A DNA stretch of 22,991 nt from JBEKTY01 sp049515555 (GCA_049515555.1 JBEKTY010000134.1:1-22991), one strand, 5' to 3'; numbered from the stretch's first letter, positions 1 to 6,951 are shown. The notes: a model not told the origin generated them from the letters alone. Numbers and translations: made by a program.

Positions 1-474
1 TTGCACCTTTGCGAGAAAACATCTTTGGGTCACGCAAAGGCGCCAAGGGGGGCGGACGGGCAGGGATGAGGGCGGCCACGGATTGACACGGAAGAAACAC
101 GAACAAAGACCAATCTGTTCTTTCGTTTGCCCTGTCGGGTCGTGCTTTCCGTGTTCAATCCGTGTTTCAGCCGTGGCCCACCTTTGGCGCAGCCGGCGGA
201 ACACTGATTAGCGCTTATCAGCGCTGATTAGCGTTCCAAAAGGCGGAGCCATGGCTTTGCGTCCTTGCACCTTTGCGAGAAAACATCTTTGGGTCACGCA
301 AAGGCGCCAAGGGGGGCGGACGGGCAGGGATGAGGGCGGCCACGGATTGACACGGAAGAAACACGGACAAGAACAATCTGTTCTCTCGTTTGCCCCTTGT
401 CCGGCCATCCTTTCCGTCTTTCCGTGTTCAATCCGTGTTTCATCCGTGGCCCCACCTTTGGAGCAACCGGCTGG
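1..474. repeat. 264-bp-period tandem duplication
   Basis: Bases 1 to about 205 recur, with few differences, at 265 to about 474. Each copy has a CACGCAAAGGCGCCAAGG segment, then an imperfect inverted repeat whose arms begin GGCCACGGATTGACACGG and end in the matching CCGTG...CCGTGGCC. Copy 1 is followed at 199-237 by a palindromic ACTGATTAGCGC-type segment that copy 2 lacks. Nothing here looks coding; open frames in it are repeat-derived. It may be a pair of non-autonomous mobile elements or a slippage duplication. Confidence 0.8.
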
Positions 475-582
475 CCATTTTGGGGCAAAAAAGGCCGCAA
501 GTCGAACACGTACACCACAAGACGTATAATTTTACGCTCGCCGGCCGAATCGCTAATGCAAGCCAGCCAATGGGTTACAGAC

Positions 583-629
583 TTGTCGAACACCGTAAGT
601 TTCGAACGGGGTTCGGAGGTGTTCGACGA
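583..629. repeat. nested hairpin
   Basis: TTGTCGAACACC at 583-594 pairs with GGTGTTCGACGA at 618-629, and the loop contains a second short pairing (TTCGAAC against GTTCGGA). It could act as a terminator or a cruciform; no T-run follows on the plus strand. Confidence 0.5.
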
Positions 630-637
630 GGTAAGGG

Positions 638-882
638 ATTGGGGATTGGGGATGAGGGCGGAAGGGGGAAGGCGGAAGGGAGAAGGGGGAAGGGGGAAGG
701 GGAAGGGGGAAGGGGGAAGGGGGAGGGCGGAAGGGGGAAGGCGGAGGGCGGAAGGGGGAAGGCGGAGGGCGGAAGCGCAAATTGCAAAATGCAAATTGCA
801 AAATGCAAATTGGGGCACGCCGGGGATAGCTCGACCGATGGCCGAAGCCACGAGCCACCAGCCACCAGCCACGAGCCACCCT
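638..882. repeat. chain of heptad tandem repeats (STRR-like)
   Basis: Four short-period repeats follow one another: GGGGATT (about 640-655), AAGGGGG/GGCGGAAG (about 656-770), alternating AAATTGC and AAAATGC (about 778-813), and CCACCAG/CCACGAG (about 847-882). Bases 674-727 are pure purine with many G-runs. All have a period of 7 or close to it. The block lies right after the stop codon of the minus-strand cytochrome gene. Confidence 0.85.
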
Positions 883-896
883 TTACACGGCGGCGG

Positions 897-1610
897 TTAC
901 TGCGGCTTGGGACGGCTGCCCACCGGGCCGCCGGGCGGCGGCCGCTTGCCGTCGCCGGGCCGGCCCAGCCACGCCCCGGTCTCCTTGTCCCAGCGCACCG
1001 TGCGGACCTGCATGCGGTGCTCGCCGTGGCAATCGGTGCACAAGATCCGCGCGGCATCGGTCTTTCCGGGGCAGCGCTTCTGCCAGCGGGCGATCACCTC
1101 TCGGGCCGGCACGTCGTGCTCCTCGTGGCACTTGCGGCACGCGGCGTCGATCTTTGCCGCCGGATACATGATCTCCGGCGGGGTGACGTTGTCCTCATCG
1201 GCGCGATGGGCCAGCGAAAGGCCATGGCACTTCATGCAGCCCACGCCGGCCTTGGCGTGCTGGAGGGCCAGCGATTCCTCCTGGAAATTGCCGTGGCAGA
1301 CGAAGCAAGGGCCGTTGTCGGCCATCGGGTGGCCTGCCGCCGGGCTGGAATCGGCCTTGGCCGGCCCGTCGAGCAGGGCCGGCGCCCCACGATCGACCAC
1401 CAGCGGCGGCGGCCCGCCCGACGGCTCGCCGGGCCGCTCGGCCGCCGCAGCCGCCAACACGGCCATCGCCGCAAGCCCCGCCAAAGCGACCGCTGGGAAG
1501 GGGAAAGTCCCATTTTCGTCGGACGAAAATTGGGACAGTCCCCAGGACGGAAATTGGGACAGTCCCCAAGTTATCCACGCTGCCAGCCGTCGGCGGCGCT
1601 TCGGAGCCAT
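897..1610 (-). CDS. tetrahaem c-type cytochrome, membrane-anchored or exported
   Basis: A 237-residue protein with four CXXCH haem-binding motifs at residues 102-106, 125-129, 158-162 and 191-195, so probably a periplasmic electron carrier. The N-terminus has a basic n-region (KRRRR) and a hydrophobic stretch at 40-57 that should be a signal peptide or anchor. Between them lies a foreign segment (residues about 15-39) encoded by REP-like DNA at 1500-1567, with WGLSQF occurring twice. The ATG at 1610 was chosen because GAGGAATC precedes it at good spacing; an ATG at 1655 would lie inside the upstream gene. It starts 17 bases after the AKR-like gene, so the two are probably co-transcribed and may form a redox pair. 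Electron partners are not evident. Confidence 0.85.
   Translation of the reverse strand: MAPKRRRRLAAWITWGLSQFPSWGLSQFSSDENGTFPFPAVALAGLAAMAVLAAAAAERPGEPSGGPPPLVVDRGAPALLDGPAKADSSPAAGHPMADNGPCFVCHGNFQEESLALQHAKAGVGCMKCHGLSLAHRADEDNVTPPEIMYPAAKIDAACRKCHEEHDVPAREVIARWQKRCPGKTDAARILCTDCHGEHRMQVRTVRWDKETGAWLGRPGDGKRPPPGGPVGSRPKPQ
1500..1567. repeat. REP-like palindrome inside cytochrome coding sequence
   Basis: GGGGAAAGTCCCATTTTCGTC (1500-1520) is inverted at 1522-1543, and a further half unit ending GGGACAGTCCCC follows at 1546-1567. It sits in frame in the signal-sequence region of the cytochrome gene. Confidence 0.8.
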
Positions 1611-1627
1611 GATTCCTCGCCAGGCGC

Positions 1628-2737
1628 TCACACGTATTCCCAATTCTTGAGCCATTGGTAATGACTAGGCAGATTGGCCCAGGCGCGATCCATGACCCGC
1701 TCCAGCTCGGCCCGCTCGGCGTGATCCAGCTCGCGGCGTTCCTTGACGGCCAGGGCGGCGTTGTCGACCTGCTGCGGGGTAATCAGGCCCGGGATAGGCG
1801 CGGTGATGGCCGGGTTGCAGAGGATTGCCCGCAGGGCCAGCCGGGCGATGCGGTTGTCTTCCTCGGCCGATGGGCTCTTCGGCGAGCTGTCGCCCTTAAA
1901 GACCGAATTGCTGGCGAAGGGTTTGATGCCGAACCAGCCCACGTCGAGTTTTTTCATGGCCGCCCACAACCCGCTCTCGTCGGTCACCACCTTCGTCTTG
2001 GCCGTGTAGGGCGTGCAGATGACCTCGAACTGCCCGGGATACTTCTCGATCAGCTTCTTGATGTGCGGGCGGTCGTGGGAGGAGATGCCGGTGAAGCGGG
2101 CCCGGCCGCTCTTCTTGGCCCACTCCATGGTCTTCACCAGCTCGTCGATCTCGGCCTGGGTGTGCTGGCCGCTCTGCTCGTTGCAGGTAACCCGCCACAG
2201 GTCGACGTACTCCAGCTTGGCCTGCTTCAGGCCGTCGTTGAAACTTTCCTTGAGCTTCTCGAACTTGCGGAAGGCGGGGTTGCGCATCTCGTTCTCGTAC
2301 CAGGAGTAGCCCAGGTACATCTTGTCGCGGCGGCCCTGGAGGGCCTTGCTGTAGGCCAGCACCTCGCTGCTGACGCAGGCGTCGATGTAGTTCATGCCGC
2401 GCTCGATGCAGCGGGTGACGACGTCGTAGCGGTTCTTCTCGAACTCGGAATTGCCCACGCCCACGCCGATCCAGCCCCTGCCGTCGTGGACCCGCGACAC
2501 GACCTGCTCGACCCGCTTCCAATGCCCGCCCAGGCACACCGCCGAGACCATCAGGTTCGTCTTGCCGCAGCGGCGGTACTCCATGTCGGGGTTGTAGTTG
2601 AGGATCTTGCCGGTCTCGGCCCGCTGGGGATTGCCGGCCTGGACGGTGTAGGTGGCACTGAGACCGACGGCCATGCCGGCAGCGGCCAGCGCCCCGTCAC
2701 GAACGAACTCTCGACGCGTTACATGCGTTTCTGCCAT
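1628..2737 (-). CDS. Tat-exported aldo/keto-reductase-like protein
   Basis: A 369-residue protein with a twin-arginine leader (TRREFVRDG, residues 7-15, then a hydrophobic Ala/Gly stretch), followed by an AKR-like TIM barrel from about residue 52 (YRRCGKTNLMVSAVCLGG). The ATG at 2737 is preceded by AGGAG at a spacing of 8, which rules out the GTG at 2746 that overlaps this site. The barrel ends in the usual region (ITAPIPGLITPQQVDNA, 311-327). The AKR catalytic tetrad looks degenerate: the Asp is present at 119, but Ser124 stands where Tyr is expected, the Lys strand reads YLGYSW (141-146), and the VDL strand is followed by WRVT (181-184) with no His. The role is therefore uncertain; it may bind a cofactor or substrate without ordinary NADPH reductase chemistry. 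It leads an operon with the tetrahaem cytochrome. Confidence 0.88.
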   Translation of the reverse strand: MAETHVTRREFVRDGALAAAGMAVGLSATYTVQAGNPQRAETGKILNYNPDMEYRRCGKTNLMVSAVCLGGHWKRVEQVVSRVHDGRGWIGVGVGNSEFEKNRYDVVTRCIERGMNYIDACVSSEVLAYSKALQGRRDKMYLGYSWYENEMRNPAFRKFEKLKESFNDGLKQAKLEYVDLWRVTCNEQSGQHTQAEIDELVKTMEWAKKSGRARFTGISSHDRPHIKKLIEKYPGQFEVICTPYTAKTKVVTDESGLWAAMKKLDVGWFGIKPFASNSVFKGDSSPKSPSAEEDNRIARLALRAILCNPAITAPIPGLITPQQVDNAALAVKERRELDHAERAELERVMDRAWANLPSHYQWLKNWEYV

Positions 2738-2754
2738 GCGAGACACTCCTTTAA

Positions 2755-2799
2755 CAGTTGTCAGTTGTCAGTTGTCGGTTGTCGGTTGTCGGTTGTCGG
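2755..2799. repeat. heptad repeat (CAGTTGT)3(CGGTTGT)3
   Basis: Six 7-base units, three of CAGTTGT and three of CGGTTGT. Read on the minus strand, the array ends 4 bases before the ribosome binding site of the AKR-like gene, so it forms part of that mRNA leader. Confidence 0.9.
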
Positions 2800-2847
2800 C
2801 CATGCGCCGGGCGCGCAGCGGCGGGGGCACCCCCTTCACAAGCCTTG

Positions 2848-2877
2848 ATTCTAGCAGGCGGGCCGCCGGGCCGTCAA
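2848..2877 (-). promoter_or_regulatory. sigma70-type promoter for AKR/cytochrome operon
   Basis: On the minus strand, TTGACG (2877-2872), an 18-base spacer and TAGAAT (2853-2848) lie about 110 bases upstream of the AKR-like start. The transcript would carry the heptad array in its leader. Confidence 0.55.
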
Positions 2878-2945
2878 ATCGAGGTCGCTTTCGTGTGTGG
2901 CACTGGCGTCGTGCTTCACTCAAGTGGGACTTTATGATTTTTTGG

Positions 2946-3024
2946 GGGTGCCACTGCTGGCTTGTCCAGCAGTGGTACGCACGACGGTGGTTCGACGCTG
3001 CTGGACGAGCCAGCAGTGGCACCC
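2946..3024. repeat. 27-bp inverted repeat element
   Basis: GGGTGCCACTGCTGGC... at 2946-2972 is inverted at 2998-3024 with one mismatch; each arm also contains its own palindrome (CTGCTGG/CCAGCAG). It is a compact MITE/REP-like element just upstream of the DUF6807 gene promoter. Confidence 0.85.
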
Positions 3025-3055
3025 AGCGCTCGCGCCAGTGCCAGCCGCCGTTTGG

Positions 3056-3084
3056 TTGCACCGGCCGGGGCGGGCGTCTAATAT
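3056..3084 (+). promoter_or_regulatory. promoter for DUF6807 gene
   Basis: TTGCAC (3056-3061), a 17-base spacer and TAATAT (3079-3084). The start codon lies about 46 bases downstream of the -10. Confidence 0.6.
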
Positions 3085-3130
3085 GAAATTCTCAAGCGCG
3101 TGCCTTCCCCCGCCAAAGGAGCAGACAGCC

Positions 3131-4081
3131 ATGGCCCATCGTCGCGCCGCCCTTCTGGTAATGCTCTGGCTCGTGCCCAAGGCCCCGGCGGCCGCCGATG
3201 AAATCACCGCGGAGCGGTCCGAGCAGGGCGTGACGGTGAAAATAAGCGGCCAACCGTTCGCCGAATACCTGGTGCGGTCGGGCAGCAAACCCGTCGTTTG
3301 GCCGATCATCGGGCCCAGCGGCAAGCCGATGACCCGGGCCTATCCGATGGGATCGGGGAAGCACGAAACCAAAGATCACGTCCACCAGCGATCGCTGTGG
3401 TTCACGCACGGCAGCGTCAATGGCGTCGATTTCTGGGGCGAGACGCCCGCCGGCAAGGTCGGCACGATCGAACATCGCGAGTTCCTGAAAGTCGCCGGCG
3501 GGCGGCAAGCCGTCATCGTGACCCGTAACGATTGGCTTGGCCCAACGGGAAACAAGATTTGCGAGGACCGGCGAAGCCTGGCTTTCGGCACCGATGGCCC
3601 TTCGCGCTGGATCGATTTCGACATCACCCTGCGCGCCACGGAGGGGCCGGTCCGCTTCGGCGACACCAAAGAGGGGACGTTCGGCATGCGGGTCGCCGAG
3701 ACCCTCTCGGTCGACGCCAAACATGGTGGCCGCATCGTCAACAGCCAAGGCCAGACCGACGCCGCAGCCTGGGGAAAACCGGCTGCATGGGTCGATTACC
3801 ATGGCCCCATCGACGGCCAGACCGTCGGCATCGCCGTGCTCAACCATCCGAGCAGTTTCCGATATCCCACCGGATGGCATGTCCGCCCCTACGGCCTGTT
3901 CGCTGCCAACCCCTTCGCCCAGCGTGGTTTTGGAGGCATTGAGACCAAGGAGACATCTTATACGCTGGCCTCGGGCGGGGAGTTGACGCTGAGATACCGC
4001 ATTCTGCTCCACCTCGGTGACGAGAAAGAAGGCAAAGTCGCCGAGGCATTTGCCGCTTATGCCAGCTCGACGCAAAGGTAA
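3131..4081 (+). CDS. secreted PmoA-like (DUF6807) protein
   Basis: A 316-residue protein with a short signal peptide (residues 1-22, ending APAAA). The region DHVHQRSLWFTHGSVNGVDF (82-101) matches the conserved core of the DUF6807 / 'methane oxygenase PmoA' family; the full hit continues with a beta-rich body and a C-terminal segment GGELTLRYRILLHLGDE. The family name is historical, and these proteins are not membrane methane monooxygenase subunits; they are common in planctomycetes and related phyla, probably acting on carbohydrates, but no reaction is established. The ATG at 3131 has AAAGGAG 9 bases upstream. It appears monocistronic, with its own promoter and a MITE-like element downstream. 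Confidence 0.85.
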   Translation: MAHRRAALLVMLWLVPKAPAAADEITAERSEQGVTVKISGQPFAEYLVRSGSKPVVWPIIGPSGKPMTRAYPMGSGKHETKDHVHQRSLWFTHGSVNGVDFWGETPAGKVGTIEHREFLKVAGGRQAVIVTRNDWLGPTGNKICEDRRSLAFGTDGPSRWIDFDITLRATEGPVRFGDTKEGTFGMRVAETLSVDAKHGGRIVNSQGQTDAAAWGKPAAWVDYHGPIDGQTVGIAVLNHPSSFRYPTGWHVRPYGLFAANPFAQRGFGGIETKETSYTLASGGELTLRYRILLHLGDEKEGKVAEAFAAYASSTQR

Positions 4082-4100
4082 GCCGGCCTGCGCCGGTCGT

Positions 4101-4220
4101 TAGCCAGGATTATTCCACGGAGCTTGTAGTGACCCGATTTATCGGGTCTGGAGAGTGTGAACCGGTCAAGGACCGCATGAATGCGGTCGCTACGAACGAC
4201 TGGTGGATTACCCGGGCTAG
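4101..4220. repeat. 119-bp MITE/BIME-like element, copy A
   Basis: Outer ends TAGCCAGGATTATTCC and GGTGGATTACCCGGGCTA are inverted; inside are GTAGTGAC / GTCGCTACG and two hairpins, GACCCGATTTATCGGGTC and GACCGCATGAATGCGGTC. A second copy lies in reverse orientation at 13219-13338. Confidence 0.9.
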
Positions 4221-4468
4221 GAAACTGGGCAAACGGTGAAAACTGTCGCGATTGTACCGAGTGCCCAGCGGCCGGCAAGAAAGAATATTCTTCCGACTGC
4301 ATCGCGGCCGGCAAGGCCGCTATCTGCTTCCCCGGCCGGCACTAAGGGCGACGATCCGCTCGAATTCATCGCACTAACGGCCGGCAAGCGACCGTGATTG
4401 CCGTGCGAATTCCCAGCCCCATTTTGCCGATAGCTTCTTGTGTCGGTATTTATCCCATTTTATTCACA

Positions 4469-4497
4469 ATGCACATAGTACCCCTCATGGCTATACT
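4469..4497 (+). promoter_or_regulatory. possible promoter for small protein / csrA
   Basis: ATGCAC (4469-4474), a 17-base spacer and TATACT (4492-4497) in an AT-richer patch. The -35 is weak; the -10 is good. Confidence 0.4.
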
Positions 4498-4527
4498 GTG
4501 TGCTCAAACAGGAGACCTTAGTCGGAA

Positions 4528-4824
4528 ATGTTGACCTGTTTTCAACAAATCGGCGGCATGAACGATCTACGGGAATATGTCAACACAACGATTTGCGACC
4601 ACTACCAACTCCAATCAGGAGTCTTTGCAATGACAGAACGGATTCTGCGACGGGGGGATAAACCCTGTGGGGTTTACTTCTGTTTGCATGGTCCGCGGGC
4701 CACACGGTTTTCGGCGATCTGGGAGACGGACCGCAACCAGATCCTGTTCTACGGCTGCGCCGGCGAGCGCTTTCAGAAGACGCAATTACTCGAGGCCCCG
4801 GAGCTGGAGCATGCCGCGGCCTGA
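4528..4824 (+). CDS. small csrA-linked protein of unknown function
   Basis: A 98-residue protein I cannot assign to a characterised family. A compact core starts about residue 35 (MTERILRRGDKPCGVYFC) and runs through LHGPRATRFSAIW, ETDRNQILFYGCAGERFQK to EAPELEH. It looks like a small alpha/beta cytoplasmic protein with no signal or membrane segment. I believe close relatives occur in planctomycetes, but I cannot verify this. The ATG at 4528 has GGAGA 12 bases upstream; the ATG at 4558 (MNDLREYV) is a good alternative and would give 88 residues. csrA begins 39 bases after the stop, so the two are probably co-transcribed and this protein may itself be under CsrA-linked control (inference). Confidence 0.75.
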   Translation: MLTCFQQIGGMNDLREYVNTTICDHYQLQSGVFAMTERILRRGDKPCGVYFCLHGPRATRFSAIWETDRNQILFYGCAGERFQKTQLLEAPELEHAAA

Positions 4825-4863
4825 AAGTCCCCAGCAGAACCACATCAAACACGGAGGTTATGC

Positions 4864-5073
4864 ATGTTGGTGTTGTCACGGCGGGAAAGCCAACGGATCC
4901 AGCTCGGGGAGTCGATCGTGCTGACGATCGTGCGGGTGCGGGGCGATCGCGTCCGCCTGGGGATCGAGGCGCCGGCGGGAATTCGCGTGCTGCGAGCGGA
5001 ATTGGAGCCGCACGAGCCGCCCCAGTCCGAACCGGTCGCCTTGGCCCAGCCCACTGCGAAAGGCCCGGAGTGA
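4864..5073 (+). CDS. CsrA carbon storage/translational regulator
   Basis: A 69-residue RNA-binding regulator that blocks or modulates translation at GGA-containing leaders. The N-terminal MLVLSRRESQRIQLGE and the central VRVRGDRVRLGIEAPAGIRV match CsrA; the RNA-contacting Arg (IRVLRAEL, residue 44) is kept, while the Glu usually following it is Ala. A C-terminal Pro/Glu-rich tail is of ordinary length. The ribosome binding site CGGAGG lies 8 bases before the ATG and itself contains a GGA, so autoregulation is possible. The gene follows the small protein at 4528-4824, probably in one transcript. Confidence 0.93.
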   Translation: MLVLSRRESQRIQLGESIVLTIVRVRGDRVRLGIEAPAGIRVLRAELEPHEPPQSEPVALAQPTAKGPE

Positions 5074-5080
5074 TGCAACC

Positions 5081-5123
5081 CCTACCGTATTGCCACGGTT
5101 CGCATCGTTTCAAACCGTGCGGA
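5081..5123. repeat. REP-like hairpin after csrA
   Basis: CCACGGTTCG...TTTCAAACCGTGCGG forms a stem (ACGGTTTG-type against CAAACCGT). The same module, inverted, lies at 20050-20088, and part of it at about 15936-15956. It may end the csrA transcript. Confidence 0.6.
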
Positions 5124-5242
5124 GCATGAAACCCGGCCGGCCGAAACTGCCGGCTTGTCGGGCAAAGCCAGAACGGCGGTGCGCTACGTAGCTACCGGCG
5201 CGGAGATCGAGCCCTTAGGCCATTTTGCCCCGGCCGAAGCGG

Positions 5243-5458
5243 TTAGGCCCGCGGCCGCACGACGCCGGTCAGCCCGCTGTAATCCGAGCGGTCCTCGGGA
5301 TGCCACAAGGGTACTCCGCGCTGGATCCGCTCGGCCAGGATCTCGATCTTCGCCTTGGACCCGGCCGGGGCATCTGTCCGGCAGAATTCGTCATTCTCGA
5401 CGGGGTTGAAGTCCTCGTCGTGGCCACATTCCAGAATCGCTTCAAATACGTTACGCAT
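5243..5458 (-). CDS. small acidic protein of unknown function
   Basis: A 71-residue protein beginning MRNVFEAILECGHDEDF and ending DYSGLTGVVRPRA. The second half (KIEILAERIQRGVPLWHPED, residues 37-56) reads like a genuine conserved segment; I associate it with small planctomycete proteins but know no function. It is cytoplasmic by appearance. A ribosome-binding-like GAGGAAG lies about 11 bases before the ATG, and a strong minus-strand promoter lies about 170 bases upstream. It is convergent with csrA, with the REP hairpin between them. Confidence 0.7.
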   Translation of the reverse strand: MRNVFEAILECGHDEDFNPVENDEFCRTDAPAGSKAKIEILAERIQRGVPLWHPEDRSDYSGLTGVVRPRA

Positions 5459-5631
5459 CGAAATACCACTTCCTCGGGAATCAAGCCCATCTTTGTTCCG
5501 GACGACGCGTGGTGTGAATCAAGTTGCCGGAATCGGCCGCGGTCCAGCCTCGCGCAGCACCAATGTGCGGATGTGCCGGGTGCACACCCTGCCCTAACAA
5601 GCGGGGTGCTGCCGCGGTGTATAAACAGTTC

Positions 5632-5659
5632 ATTATGCACTTTGCGGCGCGCTTGTCAA
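5632..5659 (-). promoter_or_regulatory. promoter for small protein 5243-5458
   Basis: On the minus strand, TTGACA (5659-5654), a 16-base spacer and CATAAT (5637-5632): perfect -35 and five of six at -10. Confidence 0.6.
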
Positions 5660-5747
5660 GTACCCGGCCGCGATTTGTTGCGACAGCCGCGCCGGCTGTG
5701 GGCCAGAAAACCGGTCGATGTGGCACTCGCGTGGGCCGTGGCACAGC

Positions 5748-5777
5748 TTGACACGCCGGCCCCACAATCAGTAACAT
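5748..5777 (+). promoter_or_regulatory. possible promoter for outer-membrane gene
   Basis: TTGACA (5748-5753), an 18-base spacer and TAACAT (5772-5777). The -35 is perfect and the -10 moderate; the start codon is about 150 bases downstream. Confidence 0.45.
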
Positions 5778-5929
5778 CCCGCCTCTCGATGGCGAGTTGG
5801 GCCTCTTGCGGCTCGCCGGCAATGGGGGCTGGCCTGGGCTCTTGCCCGAACCCGGGGCAAGAGGTCCTGCTACCCAAGACGGGCCGTGCATCGCGTCCGG
5901 AAACGTGAGGAGAGCGAGAGGAGAGCGAT

Positions 5930-6946
5930 ATGTGGCGATTGATCCTGCTGGGTGCCGTGATTCTCGGCTGGAGCGTACAGGCGGCAGCCGACGAGCCTTA
6001 CATGGCTGCCCCGCCCGGCTCGGCCTGGCCGCCCCCGGCGGGTGGCGCCGGCGGCTCGCCAGTGCCCTGGCCAAGCATGGGCAACCCGCCCCTGCCGCCC
6101 CAGGCGTGGCCGCCCCCAGCGGGTGGCACTGGCACTTCACCGGCGCTCGCACCGGGCATGGGCAACATGCCCCTGCCACCCCAGTCGTGGCCGCCCCCAG
6201 CCATGCAGGAAGCCATCAGCGTCGAAAAACTCGTGCAATCCAGTTGGTACGCCGAGGTCGATTATTTCCACTGGAATGAGCGGCTCGGCTCGGTAAACCT
6301 GGTGAAGGAATCGGGCGCCTTGTACACGCTCGGATACACGCGGCAGATGGGGGCGGAGCGATTTCGCATGGAGCTGTTCGGCGGAAATATGCGCTACGAC
6401 GGCTACCTGGAGATTCAAATGCCCGACGGGAGCTGGGAGAATGAGCCGCTTGGCTCGACGACCCGCTATTTGGGTGCCCGCGGCGAGTACGAGTACCTGC
6501 TCCGAGCGTCGTCCTGGAGCGACGGCGCATTCATCCTCGGATTGGGGAACCGCGTCTGGGTTCGCGATCTGCGGGACGCGACGGGGGCCTGGGGCGATTA
6601 CTCGTACGGTTATGAAGAAACCTGGTGGACGATCTATCCCTACCTCGGTCTGGAGGCCAAGCGGCCGCTGGGCAATGGGCTTGAGCTGTTCAGCTCGGCC
6701 CGAGTCGGCGCAACCCTCATAACAATTAGCAAGGCCTCGATCATGGACGAGCCGGTGTGGCCCAAGTGCGGCGTCGAGGCACAATGCGAGTTCGGCCTGC
6801 GGGGGCCAGCGCTATCCGCGTCGGCCTACTGCGAAGTGATGACCTGGTCGAGGTCCTCCGTCGTCGACGACTATACACAAGGCGGCATGCTGCAGCCGAA
6901 TTCGCAGATGCTAACCGTCGGCGGCAAGTTCGGCCTGGCCTTCTGA
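5930..6946 (+). CDS. probable outer-membrane beta-barrel protein with proline-rich repeats
   Basis: A 338-residue protein: signal peptide (1-20, cleavage near QAAA-DEP), then two 27-residue repeats (33-59 and 60-86) of the pattern WPPPAGG.G.SP...MGN.PLPPQ and a partial third, then a region rich in alternating aromatic/polar residues that should form beta strands (SWYAEVDYFHWNERLG, WWTIYPYLGLEAKRPL) and a final strand ending GGKFGLAF with a C-terminal Phe, as in outer-membrane barrels. The proline-rich part is probably a periplasmic or wall-spanning linker. GAGGAGAG precedes the ATG at good spacing. No enzymatic motif is seen. It may belong to the porin-like barrel families of planctomycetes, but the exact family is not certain. 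Confidence 0.75.
   Translation: MWRLILLGAVILGWSVQAAADEPYMAAPPGSAWPPPAGGAGGSPVPWPSMGNPPLPPQAWPPPAGGTGTSPALAPGMGNMPLPPQSWPPPAMQEAISVEKLVQSSWYAEVDYFHWNERLGSVNLVKESGALYTLGYTRQMGAERFRMELFGGNMRYDGYLEIQMPDGSWENEPLGSTTRYLGARGEYEYLLRASSWSDGAFILGLGNRVWVRDLRDATGAWGDYSYGYEETWWTIYPYLGLEAKRPLGNGLELFSSARVGATLITISKASIMDEPVWPKCGVEAQCEFGLRGPALSASAYCEVMTWSRSSVVDDYTQGGMLQPNSQMLTVGGKFGLAF
6026..6187 (+). repeat. two 81-bp coding tandem repeats
   Basis: Bases 6026-6106 and 6107-6187 are tandem copies, and a partial third copy starts at 6188. They encode the 27-residue WPPPAGG...PLPPQ units of the outer-membrane protein. Confidence 0.85.
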
Positions 6947-6951
6947 GCGGA

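Larger units (their letters stand above)
475..896. other. gene-free stretch downstream of cytochrome gene
   Basis: No supportable gene. It holds unremarkable sequence (475-582), a nested hairpin (583-629), and then a chain of different short tandem repeats (638-882) that ends 14 bases from the stop codon of the minus-strand cytochrome gene. Confidence 0.6.
4082..4527. other. gene-free stretch upstream of csrA cluster
   Basis: Contains the MITE-like element at 4101-4220, then sequence with repeated CGGCCGGCAAG-type words (about 4269-4390), and an AT-richer promoter region from about 4430. No coding signal is seen. Confidence 0.6.
5459..5929. other. divergent intergenic region with two promoters
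   Basis: No gene seen. It separates the minus-strand small gene from the plus-strand outer-membrane gene and holds a promoter for each. The leaders on both sides exceed 140 bases, so a regulatory leader or small RNA is possible, but none is recognised. Confidence 0.55.

Noticed and set aside
638..882. Possible CRISPR array
   Set aside because: Units of 7-8 bases lie head to tail without unique spacers.
390..1661. Two long plus-strand frames over the repeats and cytochrome gene
   Set aside because: Their first part translates the purine-rich tandem repeats and the rest is antisense to CXXCH-coding sequence.
1655..2848. 397-codon plus-strand open frame
   Set aside because: It is antisense to the AKR-like gene, which has a Tat signal, family match and ribosome binding site; its translation is low-complexity Leu/Val/Gly-rich shadow sequence.
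3092..4075. 327-codon minus-strand frame
   Set aside because: It is the shadow of the DUF6807 gene and matches no family.
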